From the NCBI GenBank assembly GCA_021324535.1, contig JAJPIU010000046.1, positions 1-47,552 on the forward strand: DNA of 47,552 nt, in the 5' to 3' direction. This stretch comes from Pseudomonadota bacterium. GTDB taxonomy: Bacteria; Chloroflexota; Ktedonobacteria; Ktedonobacterales; JADMIN01. The notes under the pieces are model-generated. The model saw only the letters and a program-made list of their open reading frames with translations. It was not told the DNA's origin and made no database searches. A program made the translations under genes and the position numbers. This document shows, one piece after another, positions 17,264 to 25,990 of the stretch (the first letter of the stretch is position 1; each line of letters starts with the position of its first letter).

Positions 17264-18484
17264 ATGAGCTCATCATCGCCGCGTCGCTTCCAAGGCTACA
17301 AGCAAAGATACCCGCGCTGGCTGACTGGCCGTAGAGGCGTCATTTTGTCACTAGCGATTGGCGTCCTGATCGTGATTGCGCTGATTGCCGGTATCACCAG
17401 GATTGCGCTGACCCCGGCTCAACCACAAGCAAGCGCCCAACCCACACCTCCGCTGGTCGTCTCGACCATCACCTATGCGCCTGGCAAAGGCCCAGCCTCG
17501 AGTGTTGTGCCATCACCTACCGTGGGCGTCAACACCGCGTTACCCGGTTTCAGCGATTGGCGGTTGGCGTATCTCAACGTAGATGGCCGCCTGCATGCTG
17601 TCTCGCTGGATGGGCGTGTTGATGTGGCGGGGCCAACCCTACCGAATCTCGAACCACCAGGCGTTAGCATCTATGGCGCAAGCATTTCACCAGATGAGCG
17701 CTATCTCGTCTACGGCCTACCAGGCGTGACTACCGTCAACCTGACGAGTCACCCACAGACACAGATCATCACGTATCCACAAGGCGTGCCTGAAACGATA
17801 TTCTGGTCGCCAGATAGCTCACACGCTGCCTACAATGATGGGGGAACCATCTATCTCCTCGATCCCGCTACGTGGCAACCGATTGCTGTCTCAGGAACTG
17901 CGAGTCAATCAGTCATTGCATTGGAAAGATGGATTGACTCGACTCATCTCTTTGTGTTGTACAATCCTTCGCTCCCAACACCTTATCCTGCGTATGATGC
18001 GCTTGGATCGCTCGATATTTCGACGGGCGAAATTCGCGAGATTATCACCATCCCCGTCGCGCAGAAGCTAGGGGTCAGTCTGGCTCCTGATGGAGCGTAT
18101 GCGTTGCTCCATGGACAGGATAGCCAGGGACAATACACTATCCTGACCGAGTTGCTCAATACCACGACAGGCTCTTTGCAACTATTGCCCACTATTGCCC
18201 AGACCATCGGCTCTCAGTATTCCTTCCTGGCCTGGAACCCACAGGCAACGCTGATTGCGGTGGATGGCGAGACAGGTATATTTGTGCTTGATCTCACGCA
18301 TGATCGGGCTATTCCGCGTCAGCAAGATAGTATTCCTGTTGGTTGGACACCAGACGGCTCAGGGCTGATCGAAAGCACCTCTGGTGACAGCCTTGTCTAC
18401 GATCCAAACAACCCCCAAACAGGATTGATCACCTTTACCGTGGTCAACAATGTGATCAGCCCAAATCCAACCACGGTACACTGA
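17264..18484 (+). CDS. Membrane-anchored beta-propeller protein, module copy 2
   Basis: The 406-residue protein is a paralogue of the lipoprotein at 1625-2881 but carries a membrane helix (VILSLAIGVLIVIALIAG, about residues 29-46) after a basic N-terminus instead of a lipobox, so it is probably a signal-anchored surface protein. Propeller blades are seen in YLNVDGRLHAVSLDGRVD, ISPDERYLVYG, FWSPDSSHAAYN and LAWNPQATLIAVDG. It shares with its paralogue the entry sequence LPGFSDWRLAYL and the NTTTGSLQLLPTIAQTIGSQ-type segment. ATG 17264 is preceded by AAAGGAC 12 bases upstream; an upstream GTG (17162) is less likely. The residues SSPRRF at its start also occur at the start of the copy 1 peptidase. 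It may have lost its enzymatic partner, whose remnant lies 200 bases upstream. Confidence 0.6.
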   Translation: MSSSSPRRFQGYKQRYPRWLTGRRGVILSLAIGVLIVIALIAGITRIALTPAQPQASAQPTPPLVVSTITYAPGKGPASSVVPSPTVGVNTALPGFSDWRLAYLNVDGRLHAVSLDGRVDVAGPTLPNLEPPGVSIYGASISPDERYLVYGLPGVTTVNLTSHPQTQIITYPQGVPETIFWSPDSSHAAYNDGGTIYLLDPATWQPIAVSGTASQSVIALERWIDSTHLFVLYNPSLPTPYPAYDALGSLDISTGEIREIITIPVAQKLGVSLAPDGAYALLHGQDSQGQYTILTELLNTTTGSLQLLPTIAQTIGSQYSFLAWNPQATLIAVDGETGIFVLDLTHDRAIPRQQDSIPVGWTPDGSGLIESTSGDSLVYDPNNPQTGLITFTVVNNVISPNPTTVH

Positions 18485-18545
18485 CCACGCATGCCATCAC
18501 GTTCTCCTATTTGGGGCTGACGCGGACGGAGGAACATCCAATCAG

Positions 18546-19676
18546 CTAGAGCGCCACAGCTAAGAGACACTGCGCAATCACCACCAGCGCGCGATCAATA
18601 TCGGCGGCGGTGATGCCGTAGTGTGTCACCGCGCGAATGCGCCCGTCGTCGCCGCCGGAGAGCAACACGCCCTCACGCGCCGCCGCCTCGGCCAGCGCCG
18701 TATTCGCCGCAGCGTTGATCCCGCTCTCAGACACGACGCCAAAGAAAAGGATATTGGTCTCTACGCTGGCGGGATCAACGGCGACACCTGGAATGTTGGC
18801 AAGCCCCTCGGCTAGATGGCGCGCGTTGGCGTGGTCTTCTGCCAGGCGATCTACCATCTCGTTCAATGCCACAATGCCAGCCGCCGCGATAATCCCGGCC
18901 TGGCGCATACCGCCACCCAGCAGCTTGCGCACACGACGCGCCTCAGCGATGAACTCACGCGAGCCTGCCAGCATCGAGCCAACCGGCGCGCTCAGCCCTT
19001 TGGAAAGACAGAACATCACACTATCCACCTGGGCGGCAAGCTCACTGGCGGGCAACCCCAACGCCACAGCGGCGTTGAAGAGACGCGCGCCATCCATATG
19101 CACAGGCAGGCCGCGTTCATGCGCAGGCGTCGCCAGTTCACGCAGCGTCTGTGGGGGGATGACGCGCCCGCCGCACATATTGTGCGTGTTTTCCAGGCAG
19201 AGCAGCCCTGTCCGCGCCTCGTGAATATCGCTGCCCTGGAAGGCGCTTGCCAGCCGCACGCGATCCAGAGTGCCGTCGGGCCGTGTGGGCACGCTGCGTG
19301 CAGGTGAGCCATTCAGGCGGGCCGCGCCACCCACCTCGTAGAGATAGATATGCGAACGGTCGCCCACGATGATCTCGTCGCCCCGGCGGCAGTGCGTCAG
19401 GATGGCAGTGGTGTTGCCCATCGCGCCGCTGGGCACATAGAGCGCAGCCTCTTTGCCTACCTTCGCGGCGGCCAGCTCTTCCAGCCGGTTCACCGTCGGG
19501 TCTTCGCCGTACACATCGTCGCCCACCTCCGCGCGGTACATCGCCTCGCGCATGGCGGGCGAGGGCTGAGTAACGGTATCGCTGCGCAGATCGATCACAT
19601 TGCCTTTGCCGGGGCGCTGGCTGGCGAGGGAGCCGATCTGCCCCTCATAGCTTTCATTGCTGGCTGGATTGCTCAT
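18546..19676 (-). CDS. ltaE: Low-specificity L-threonine aldolase
   Basis: This 376-residue PLP enzyme of fold type I cleaves L-threonine or L-allo-threonine to glycine and acetaldehyde in the cytosol. The sequence shows the family opening [20 protein letters not shown], the [10 protein letters not shown] loop, the cofactor Asp and Arg in [10 protein letters not shown], and the Schiff-base lysine in [13 protein letters not shown]. Length is slightly above the usual 340-350 because of a polar 25-residue N-terminal extension. AGGAGG lies eight bases before ATG 19676. The gene starts three bases after the alpha/beta hydrolase stop codon, so the two are co-transcribed, with the ribosome binding site inside the hydrolase 3' end. 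Confidence 0.92.
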   Translation of the reverse strand: MSNPASNESYEGQIGSLASQRPGKGNVIDLRSDTVTQPSPAMREAMYRAEVGDDVYGEDPTVNRLEELAAAKVGKEAALYVPSGAMGNTTAILTHCRRGDEIIVGDRSHIYLYEVGGAARLNGSPARSVPTRPDGTLDRVRLASAFQGSDIHEARTGLLCLENTHNMCGGRVIPPQTLRELATPAHERGLPVHMDGARLFNAAVALGLPASELAAQVDSVMFCLSKGLSAPVGSMLAGSREFIAEARRVRKLLGGGMRQAGIIAAAGIVALNEMVDRLAEDHANARHLAEGLANIPGVAVDPASVETNILFFGVVSESGINAAANTALAEAAAREGVLLSGGDDGRIRAVTHYGITAADIDRALVVIAQCLLAVAL

Positions 19677-19679
19677 AAC

Positions 19680-20765
19680 CTATCCTCCTATCGCGACGCC
19701 GCCGCTGGTATCGGGGCCAAGCGTCGCGGTGAAAAACGCGACGACACGGTTGACATACGTCTGGCCCGCGACCAGGAAGCTCTTGGCGTGCGTCGCCCCT
19801 GGCACGATCCAGGTCTGCACATGCGCGTCTTTGCCCTTGCGCGCCGCTGCTACCAATTGTGTCATATTCGAGAGCGGCACATAGGTATCCGCCGCGCCGT
19901 GAATGAAGAAGATTGGGCGGGGGGAGATGCTGGCGACGACATCCACCGGACGCACAGCGTAGAAGTTGACGCCGTAGAAGACGCGCGCCGCCAGCAGCGT
20001 GCCTGGTGTGAAGATCGGCGGCAGATGCGACATCTGCGGCAATACGCGGTCGAGAATGGGGATCACATCGGCGTAGGCGCTATCCGAGACGATGGCGCGA
20101 ATGGCCGGTTCATGCGCAGCCGCCAGCAGCAGTGTGGCCGCGCCCAGCGAGACGCCCCAGCCGCCAATGACGTGTGGTCGGCCAAGCGCAGGATAGGGCA
20201 ACGGGCCAGAGCGCAAAAAGTCTACCGCGCCCAGCACATCGCGCTGCTCGAACTCGCCTGCGCTAAACGGCGCATACGGCGAATCGCCCATGCCACGGAA
20301 ATCGAACGCCAGCACGGCGAAGCCATGCAACGCAAACTCGGCGCTGAGCTTGAGCAACCCCACACCGACATCAATGCGGTTCGTGCGTGTGCCATGCAGG
20401 AGGATGAGTGTGCGGCGCGCGGTCAGCCTGCCAGGGGACAGCACACCAGGAATGAACCATCCTTTGAGCATGATGTGATCGTAGCGGCTAGGGAACGTCA
20501 CGTCGCGATAGCTCAGGCCATACAGCGCGGGCGTCTGGCCGGTAGGCACGGGCGTCTGCGGGACATAGATCAGCCGCGTCGTCACATAGGTACACAGCCC
20601 ACCGTAGCCAACCGCCACCAGCAGACACAGCGTCAGCAACGCCCCCACCACACGGATAATCCACCTGCGGCGGGTGGAACGGCGGCGCGCTGGCGCTGTC
20701 TGTTTGTTCATTGTCCACGCAGCTTTCAGCTTGCCTGTTGCTGTTTTGATAAGCGATGAGATCAT
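19680..20765 (-). CDS. Alpha/beta hydrolase, membrane-anchored (S9/BAAT-like)
   Basis: The 361-residue product has a basic N-terminus and one membrane helix (IIRVVGALLTLCLLVAVGYG, about residues 37-56), then an alpha/beta hydrolase domain. Visible elements are LILLHGTRTNR (oxyanion loop), VLAFDFRGMGDS, the nucleophile elbow GWGVSLGAAT (G-x-S-x-G), FIHGAADTYVP with the acid Asp, and GATHAKSF with the catalytic His. This is the pattern of the prolyl-oligopeptidase-like/esterase group often annotated as dienelactone-hydrolase-like or extended-domain proteins; the substrate is unknown. The active domain should lie outside the membrane. ATG 20765 has an AAGGAAG 18 bases upstream, and ATG 20714 is an alternative start. 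It forms an operon with the threonine aldolase. Confidence 0.8.
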   Translation of the reverse strand: MISSLIKTATGKLKAAWTMNKQTAPARRRSTRRRWIIRVVGALLTLCLLVAVGYGGLCTYVTTRLIYVPQTPVPTGQTPALYGLSYRDVTFPSRYDHIMLKGWFIPGVLSPGRLTARRTLILLHGTRTNRIDVGVGLLKLSAEFALHGFAVLAFDFRGMGDSPYAPFSAGEFEQRDVLGAVDFLRSGPLPYPALGRPHVIGGWGVSLGAATLLLAAAHEPAIRAIVSDSAYADVIPILDRVLPQMSHLPPIFTPGTLLAARVFYGVNFYAVRPVDVVASISPRPIFFIHGAADTYVPLSNMTQLVAAARKGKDAHVQTWIVPGATHAKSFLVAGQTYVNRVVAFFTATLGPDTSGGVAIGG

Positions 20766-20896
20766 TCCAGGTTTCCATTGTACTTCCTTGTGTTTGCGCT
20801 AGCAAGTGAAAATTGGGGCCTGGCTTGACAGCGCCATAGATGATGGCTTCTCGGAACGAATGAAACAAAGGATTTGTGATCGTAGCGCCATACAGT

Positions 20897-21088
20897 TCAT
20901 ACAAAAAGAGGAGAAAGTGCTGGAGCCGTGTAGGGGAGATCAGTTTCAATTAATCGCTGAGCATGGCGCTTGCCACGCCGCAACATAGCTTTATGCCGCA
21001 TGAAGCGATCTGAGATCTCATAGCTGCTTCCGACATACTCTTCGTGAGTGATAGTATTGATACTAAAAGCCGAGGGTGTTAAGAACAA
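20897..21088 (-). pseudogene. Possible remnant of a GIY-YIG endonuclease domain
   Basis: A minus-strand frame of 62 residues contains SINTITHEEYVGSSYEIS, then DRFMRHKAMLRRGKRHAQRL. Spacing and residues match the start of GIY-YIG nucleases (NTITGKxYVGSS, then R-x3-H-K-x2-L-R-x-G-K-H). The first GIY strand is not preserved, the reading frame breaks soon after, and the downstream catalytic Glu is not found in this frame. The overlapping frame contains YELYGATITNPLFH, which might continue the domain after a frameshift. I read this as a decayed fragment of a homing-type nuclease or similar; chance similarity cannot be excluded. The rest of the 20766-21170 gap shows nothing else. Confidence 0.4.
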
Positions 21089-21170
21089 GTGTACCAGAGT
21101 AATGGCTCAATATCAAGAGGCTGAGCTTGATGAAGCAAGGTGTTGCTCTATACGCGATACCCTGGCTTCA

Positions 21171-22187
21171 TCACGGCAGGATCACTTCGCCTTCGGCCAC
21201 CACCACTGAGGAGCCGCCCACACGCACGCCGCTGATCGTTGGAGTGGGCGCTGCGACATCCGGCGTCGTGGCGACGGCCACCGTCAGGCGACTGGCGCGG
21301 CCCATCTCTACCCCCTGCCAGACGACGATACGCGCCTCGCCATCGGTCTGCGTATCGGGCTGGGCGCGTCCGTGGCGGACGAGATAGGCGCCAAGCGGCC
21401 CGGCTGCTGAACCGGTCGCTGGGTCTTCGCGTAGTCCCAAAAACGGCGCGAACATGCGGCCATACACTGTGAACGTGCTCTCCGCCACCGGAGCGTTTGC
21501 CTCGCTGGCGTTGTCATCGGCAAGGGTAAAGAGAAACGCGCCGGTCTGATCGGTTGGCGCGGAGAGGCCAAGCGCACGATAGAGATCGGCGCCGGGCCGC
21601 ACCCGCGCAAGCGCCGCCCGCGAACGCAAGGGAATATACACAAATGGTACGCCAGCAGAGCCGCGCTCGATGGGCAGATCGTCAGCAGGGTCATCCGCTG
21701 CTAGCCCAAGCGCATCGGCCAATTGCGTGCGGTCGCCCTCCCAGGCGCTAAACGTTGGCAGCGGCTGGCGCATCCAGGCGAAGCTGAGGGTTTGCCCCAC
21801 ATCCAGGCGATCATCGCTGGCAAGATCATCAGCGCCCTCATAGAGCAGGTCAATCGAGAGAGGGCCGACGCCAAGCTCAAAGATGACGGGTGAGCCATCG
21901 CGCTCCGGCTGGACGCGCCCGACGTGCGCCAGCGCGAAGACAGTTCCAATCACCGGATGCCCGGCGAAGGGCAGTTCGGTGGCGGGCGTGAAGATACGCA
22001 CACGCGCCAGCGCAGCGGGGTCGGCAGGCGGCAGCACAAACGTTGACTCCGAGTAGTTCATCTCGTTGGCGATGGCCTGCATCTCGGCGTCGCTCAGGCC
22101 CTCCGCCTGGGGGAAGACCGCCAGTTGGTTGCCCTGGAACGGCGTCTCGGTAAATACATCGAGCTGTATGAATGCGTATCGGCGCAT
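21171..22187 (-). CDS. PhzF family isomerase/epimerase-like protein
   Basis: The 338-residue protein has the two-domain PhzF fold. The N-terminal signature is FIQLDVFTETPFQGNQLAVF, followed by MNYSESTFVLPP with the family's catalytic Glu (Glu45 in PhzF). RIFTPATELPFAGHPVIGT comes next, and the second-domain signature FLGLREDPATGSAAGPLGAY follows. Members include PhzF isomerases and many uncharacterised homologues in bacteria that make no phenazine; no phenazine genes are nearby, so only an isomerase-like role is claimed. Length is somewhat above the typical 280-300. A GAGGAGG lies seven bases before ATG 22187. The RlmD-like gene lies upstream on the same strand 26 bases away, so they are probably co-transcribed. 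Confidence 0.85.
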   Translation of the reverse strand: MRRYAFIQLDVFTETPFQGNQLAVFPQAEGLSDAEMQAIANEMNYSESTFVLPPADPAALARVRIFTPATELPFAGHPVIGTVFALAHVGRVQPERDGSPVIFELGVGPLSIDLLYEGADDLASDDRLDVGQTLSFAWMRQPLPTFSAWEGDRTQLADALGLAADDPADDLPIERGSAGVPFVYIPLRSRAALARVRPGADLYRALGLSAPTDQTGAFLFTLADDNASEANAPVAESTFTVYGRMFAPFLGLREDPATGSAAGPLGAYLVRHGRAQPDTQTDGEARIVVWQGVEMGRASRLTVAVATTPDVAAPTPTISGVRVGGSSVVVAEGEVILP

Positions 22188-22213
22188 AGTTGGCTCCTCC
22201 TCATCTTCCTATC

Positions 22214-23677
22214 TTATCTTCCCCAGCGTGCGCGCTCACAGACAGCCACGCACTCGATATGCGACGTAAACGGGAACATATCCACTGGCTGCACGGAGGC
22301 CAGCCGGTATGCGCCATCCTCGCAGAGCAGCCGCAGATCGCGCGCCAGCGTGGAGGGATCGCACGAGACATAGACCAGCGTACGTGGCCCCAGCGCCTTG
22401 ATCTCTGTCAGCGCACGTGGATGACATCCCGACCGTGGTGGGTCTACCAACGCGATGTCAACCCGCTCGCGCTGCTGCCTGAGCGTTCCCAACACGCGCT
22501 CGATCACCCCCTCGCTGACCGTGATGTTATCCATGTTGTTGAGCGTGGCGCTGGCGCGCGCATCGGCCACGGCGCTGGGCTGCGATTCAATTGCGCGGAC
22601 ATGCGTGACATAATCGGCAAGGAAGAGCGAAAACAACCCTGCTCCGCTGTAGCCATCCAGCGCCCAGTCGCCCGGCTGTGGACGCAACGCCGTCAGCGCC
22701 GTCTCGACAAGCACCGGCGTCTGCGCGGCGTTCACCTGGAAGAACGACCCAGCGGAAATGCGAAACAGCTTATTGCCCACACGCTCATGCACGAAATCTT
22801 GCCCAACGACAATGCGCCCACGCCCACCGGGCAGCCCCAGGATTACCACGCCCACCAGCGTTGGCGCAGCCGCCAGCAGTGCACGTCCCACCTCTTCGGG
22901 GGAAACATCGCGGTCAAAGGCGCTGGCGGGCCGCGCTTCGAGCGTGAGCAATCCCGCCTCATCGGTGCGATAGGCGTCCCAAGCAGGCATGGCGCGGCGC
23001 AACCCTACCTGGGAGCGAGAAAACACACCCGACGCGCTGAAAACGCCGGAATCGGAAAACGAGGCGGTGACAGATGTAGATGACGCATCGGAGGAGGATG
23101 GCGCCGTGACTCGCAGGGTGAATCGTTCGGCGTAGTCGCTGGCGTGTGCGCCCCAGGTCTCGCGCATCCAGCCGCGCACGCGCTGATAGAGGCGGTCGAG
23201 CGCAGGATGCACGATGGGGCAGCTGTCCATATCCAGCACATCGTGGCTTTCCATCCGCCGGAAGCCAATGGCGCCGTCTGGCCCAATGGCAAACTGCGCC
23301 ACCGTCCGATAATGCCAGGGATCGGCTCCCTCCGGCGTCCCACGCATCGAGAGGACGGAGGGATTGGCGAAGCGCCCGACGCGCATCAACAACTGGCGCA
23401 CGATATGGGTCTTCCACTTCACCTGCGCCGGATAGGCGATATGCTGCCACTGAAAGCCACCCGAATCAGCCAGCGCGGGGTAGCGTGGCGCGACACGCTC
23501 AGGCGCGGCGCGCAGTACTTTGACAAGCTTCGCCCGCGCATAGGTGTTGCGTTCACGGGTGAGCCGTGCCCGCACACGCTCACCCGGCAGCCCACCCGTC
23601 ACGAAGATCGCACGCCCCTCATAGCGGCCTACGGCGTCCCCACCATAGGCCAGGTCGTGTAACTCGATGTCAATCAT
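22214..23677 (-). CDS. 23S rRNA (uracil-5-)-methyltransferase, RlmD/RlmCD (RumA)-like, lacking Fe-S cysteines
   Basis: The 487-residue product has an N-terminal TRAM domain (IELHDLAYGGDAVGRYEGRA, about residues 3-60), a central region and a SAM-dependent methyltransferase domain. Motifs seen are DGYSGAGLFSLFLA (SAM binding), VDPPRSGCHPRAL and VYVSCDPSTLARDL with the catalytic Cys. The region where RumA-type enzymes carry their 4Fe-4S cysteines (usually CGGCQLQH) reads DSGGFQWQH, with no cysteine, so a cluster is not expected. A loop rich in Ser and Phe (residues about 220-260) is inserted. ATG 23677 has AGGA nine bases upstream. In-frame extension to 23785 or 23806 would add a Gln-rich, low-complexity segment. 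It methylates rRNA uridines if it acts like its family. Confidence 0.85.
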   Translation of the reverse strand: MIDIELHDLAYGGDAVGRYEGRAIFVTGGLPGERVRARLTRERNTYARAKLVKVLRAAPERVAPRYPALADSGGFQWQHIAYPAQVKWKTHIVRQLLMRVGRFANPSVLSMRGTPEGADPWHYRTVAQFAIGPDGAIGFRRMESHDVLDMDSCPIVHPALDRLYQRVRGWMRETWGAHASDYAERFTLRVTAPSSSDASSTSVTASFSDSGVFSASGVFSRSQVGLRRAMPAWDAYRTDEAGLLTLEARPASAFDRDVSPEEVGRALLAAAPTLVGVVILGLPGGRGRIVVGQDFVHERVGNKLFRISAGSFFQVNAAQTPVLVETALTALRPQPGDWALDGYSGAGLFSLFLADYVTHVRAIESQPSAVADARASATLNNMDNITVSEGVIERVLGTLRQQRERVDIALVDPPRSGCHPRALTEIKALGPRTLVYVSCDPSTLARDLRLLCEDGAYRLASVQPVDMFPFTSHIECVAVCERARWGR

Positions 23678-24028
23678 CTCGCCATCCTGCTGGTCGTGTT
23701 CGTGCGGTGAATGCTGTGTGTTCCCCTGACGATCCTCTGTGATCTCTGTAGCCTGTGTAGCGCCGTGACGTTGGTTACTTTCCATCCTGCCCTGCCTTGT
23801 CGCCACCTGGATTCAACGATCTTCACACACACTTACTTCGCGAGTAGGGTGATGCACAGTATATCGCCATTATGGCACAAAACGGCTCAGGGCAGCGTCG
23901 TGGCTAATGTCTGTCCCAGAAGGAAACTTCCACATTTTCGTTCCAGAGAGAGAATAGCAATGACGCGCCACATCCATTCCAGTGGCGCATGAGTAGCCAC
24001 GTTGAGAAACAGAAAGGGGAAAGCAGGT
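23678..24028. other. Intergenic region between divergent RlmD-like and VOC genes
   Basis: It holds the possible N-terminal extension of the methyltransferase (23678-23806) and a 7-bp hairpin (23965-23971 with 23982-23988) in the leader of the VOC gene. I see no other gene. Confidence 0.4.
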
Positions 24029-24400
24029 ATGTTCTCGAAAATTGGCACGATCACCGTTGGCGTCACCAATCAAGACAAAGCTCTTGAGTTTTATGTGGAT
24101 AAACTCGGCTTTGAGAAAGTAAGTGACGAGCCAATGAGCGAGACGGAACGCTGGCTGGAAGTCGCTCTTCCCGGCGGCCAGACGCATATCATGTTGGGCT
24201 TGCGCGGCCAGAGCGGCAGTGATAGATCAGGCATGACCGGCTTTGTGCTGCATACAGACGACATCGAAGAGACCTGCGCCACACTCAAAGAGCGCGGCGT
24301 CACCTTTGTGCAGGAACTCTCAACCCAACCCTGGGGCAAGTGGGCGCAGATTGCCGACCCCGACGGCAATGAGTTCGGCGTCTGGGCGCCTGCCAGGTAG
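24029..24400 (+). CDS. VOC/glyoxalase-family protein
   Basis: This 123-residue protein has the paired beta-alpha-beta-beta-beta pattern of the vicinal oxygen chelate fold. It opens FSKIGTITVGVTNQDKALEF and YVDKLGFEK, continues GMTGFVLHTDDIEETCATLK and closes with IADPDGNEFGVW, including the metal-ligand Glu of the second half. The His usual in the first strand of glyoxalase I is not evident (TITVGV), so a specific glyoxalase function is not claimed. Candidates include bleomycin/fosfomycin-resistance-like or unknown VOC roles. Start ATG 24029 has an AAAGGGGA about ten bases upstream. It is monocistronic, ended by a bidirectional terminator. Confidence 0.8.
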   Translation: MFSKIGTITVGVTNQDKALEFYVDKLGFEKVSDEPMSETERWLEVALPGGQTHIMLGLRGQSGSDRSGMTGFVLHTDDIEETCATLKERGVTFVQELSTQPWGKWAQIADPDGNEFGVWAPAR

Positions 24401-24424
24401 GACTTTCCTGATCGGGCCTACACA

Positions 24425-24494
24425 AAAGAGACCTCCAGAGCGGCTGATAGAGTATCAACACCTCTATCTATCGTCCCCGCCTGGAGGTCTCTTT
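24425..24494. terminator. Bidirectional terminator between convergent genes
   Basis: A perfect 14-bp stem (24425-24438 with 24481-24494, arm AAAGAGACCTCCAG) with a 42-base loop gives A-rich and T-rich flanks in both directions. It lies between the VOC gene and the convergent small membrane-protein gene. Confidence 0.7.
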
Positions 24495-24534
24495 GATTGT
24501 TCTTAGGTGGTTCTTTGGTTGTCCAAAGGGCGGC

Positions 24535-24762
24535 CTATTTGCGGCCCATCAGTTCACGCGCCAGTGTGGCGATCAGACCGATCACGATAAAGGCGATCAG
24601 CGCCACCGCGCCCAGGATGTTTCCGGTTGACGAGCCAGGCGCAAAGGCGAAATGCAGAAAGACCGTCGCCAGCAGAAAGGCGACCGCCGCTCCCGCCAGC
24701 AGGATCACATCGCCCACGAAAAAGTTATACGTCGCCTTGAGCGCATTGAGAATCACTTGCAT
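24535..24762 (-). CDS. Small two-helix membrane protein
   Basis: This 75-residue product has two hydrophobic helices (VILLAGAAVAFLLATVFLHF and ILGAVALIAFIVIGLIATLA) separated by a short polar loop, and ends in ARELMGRK. I do not recognise a family. The ATG at 24762 lies three bases after the stop codon of the upstream membrane protein, whose C-terminal coding sequence supplies a GGAG-type ribosome binding site (GGAGAAGGTGGGCAA). The two genes are therefore an operon, and the small protein is likely an accessory subunit of the larger one. Transcription ends at the terminator at 24425-24494. Confidence 0.6.
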   Translation of the reverse strand: MQVILNALKATYNFFVGDVILLAGAAVAFLLATVFLHFAFAPGSSTGNILGAVALIAFIVIGLIATLARELMGRK

Positions 24763-24765
24763 GGT

Positions 24766-25617
24766 TTATTGCCCACCTTCTCCAGTTGAAAGACCGGCAG
24801 CCGCCTCCGCCGCTGGCCCAGGTTTGGATGCGGGAATGCGCGCGCCCTTCCCGGCGCTCGCCGAGCCAAACTGGCGCAGCCAGAGGATCAGCGCGCCGGA
24901 GACGACAAGATAGAACGCGATCAGCGCCAGCAGGAAGAGATCCTCTCCGGCCCAGTGGACGCCAAGTCCCTCGCCGCCCCAGAACGTGCCGAAGCTAGTC
25001 AGCATAATGCCGACCACAAACTTCAGCGTGTTTTCAGGCACGCGCTGCAAGGGAGCGCGCACGAGGGCGCCCACAACGACAACGAGAATGCCCGCAGCGA
25101 TAGCCCCATACGTGGCGTAGAGAATACCGACGCCGGGGCCACCATTCCCTGAGCTGATGGCGCTACCAAAGGTAATGACAATAAAGGCGACCTCAAGCCC
25201 TTCCAGCAGCACGCTCTTGAACGAGGTGACGATGCCAAACGGATCAAAGCGTCTGGACGGCTCCTCACCACGCGCGCGCATCTCGGCAAGCTCCTCCTCG
25301 AAGATCGCCTCCTCATCGTGCATCGCCTTCAGGCCCGCATAGCGCATGATGGCCTTTTTCAACCACTTGAGGCCAAACAGCACCAGCAATACGCCCACCA
25401 CCAGCCGCAGTGCCTCGATGGGCACATAGTGGACAAGCGCCACCCCAAAGATACCAACGATCACCGCAAGCGCCGCCGCTGCGGCAGCCGTCCCCGCGAA
25501 TGCGCTGCGCCAGTTGACCGTCACACCGACCACCAGCACAATGGTAAACGCTTCGACAAACTCCACTGCGGACGCCAGAAACGCCGCGACCAACACTCCA
25601 ATCTCAGCGCCTGTCAT
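24766..25617 (-). CDS. Polytopic membrane protein with FTR1-like E-x-x-E motifs (putative cation transport)
   Basis: This 283-residue protein has about seven membrane segments in two similar halves. The first half carries SAVEFVEAFTIVLVVG and the second carries LLEGLEVAFIVITFG, so each holds a Glu-rich helix resembling the REGLE motif of FTR1-type iron permeases. Between them lies a charged cytoplasmic loop of about 45 residues (HDEEAIFEEELAEMRARGEE). The C-terminus is Ala/Gly-rich. I cannot assign it firmly; metal-ion or proton-coupled transport is inferred only from the duplicated Glu motifs. ATG 25617 has GGGAGAAAG six bases upstream; an upstream in-frame start at 25665 is less likely. It is co-transcribed with the 75-residue protein. 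Confidence 0.6.
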   Translation of the reverse strand: MTGAEIGVLVAAFLASAVEFVEAFTIVLVVGVTVNWRSAFAGTAAAAAALAVIVGIFGVALVHYVPIEALRLVVGVLLVLFGLKWLKKAIMRYAGLKAMHDEEAIFEEELAEMRARGEEPSRRFDPFGIVTSFKSVLLEGLEVAFIVITFGSAISSGNGGPGVGILYATYGAIAAGILVVVVGALVRAPLQRVPENTLKFVVGIMLTSFGTFWGGEGLGVHWAGEDLFLLALIAFYLVVSGALILWLRQFGSASAGKGARIPASKPGPAAEAAAGLSTGEGGQ

Positions 25618-25990
25618 GCGCAACTTTCTCCCATCTCTTATCGCGCGGTTGCGATACACGCACACGCATCGTGTTCAGCATGTTCGACCCGCGCCGTAGC
25701 ACGCGCTTCTCCGCCAGAGTATAGGCGTTGGCGCTGTAGCGCGCCAAATACTTCCTTTTCATCGTACCATGTTTAGGAGGTAGGAAGGGAATGGGATGCG
25801 CTCGGTTAGACTGCTTCCGGCCTATCCCCTCGACGCTGGACAGCACAAGATGCTATCATCCCTGTGATAGCTATAGGGCTATACGGGAAAAATGGCGCAG
25901 TCGTGCAGGCGCCTCATAGATGTAGGTATGTACTATTGGGCGTCCGGTGAGACGCCATGAGCGCCAGGCATGGAGAAGGGATATTGGCGG
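25618..25990. other. Intergenic region between divergent membrane-protein and regulator genes
   Basis: About 370 bases without a convincing gene. A small hairpin, GCTATCA-TCCCTG-TGATAGC, lies at about 25852-25871 and could be an operator or leader structure. Confidence 0.35.

Noticed and set aside
19350-20759. A 469-codon plus-strand frame opposite the threonine aldolase and hydrolase genes
   Set aside because: The opposite strand encodes two clear enzymes with catalytic motifs; this frame has none.
20488-20949. A 153-codon minus-strand frame starting in the gap before the hydrolase
   Set aside because: Most of it overlaps the hydrolase in another frame. Only the first part might belong to the decayed GIY-YIG fragment.
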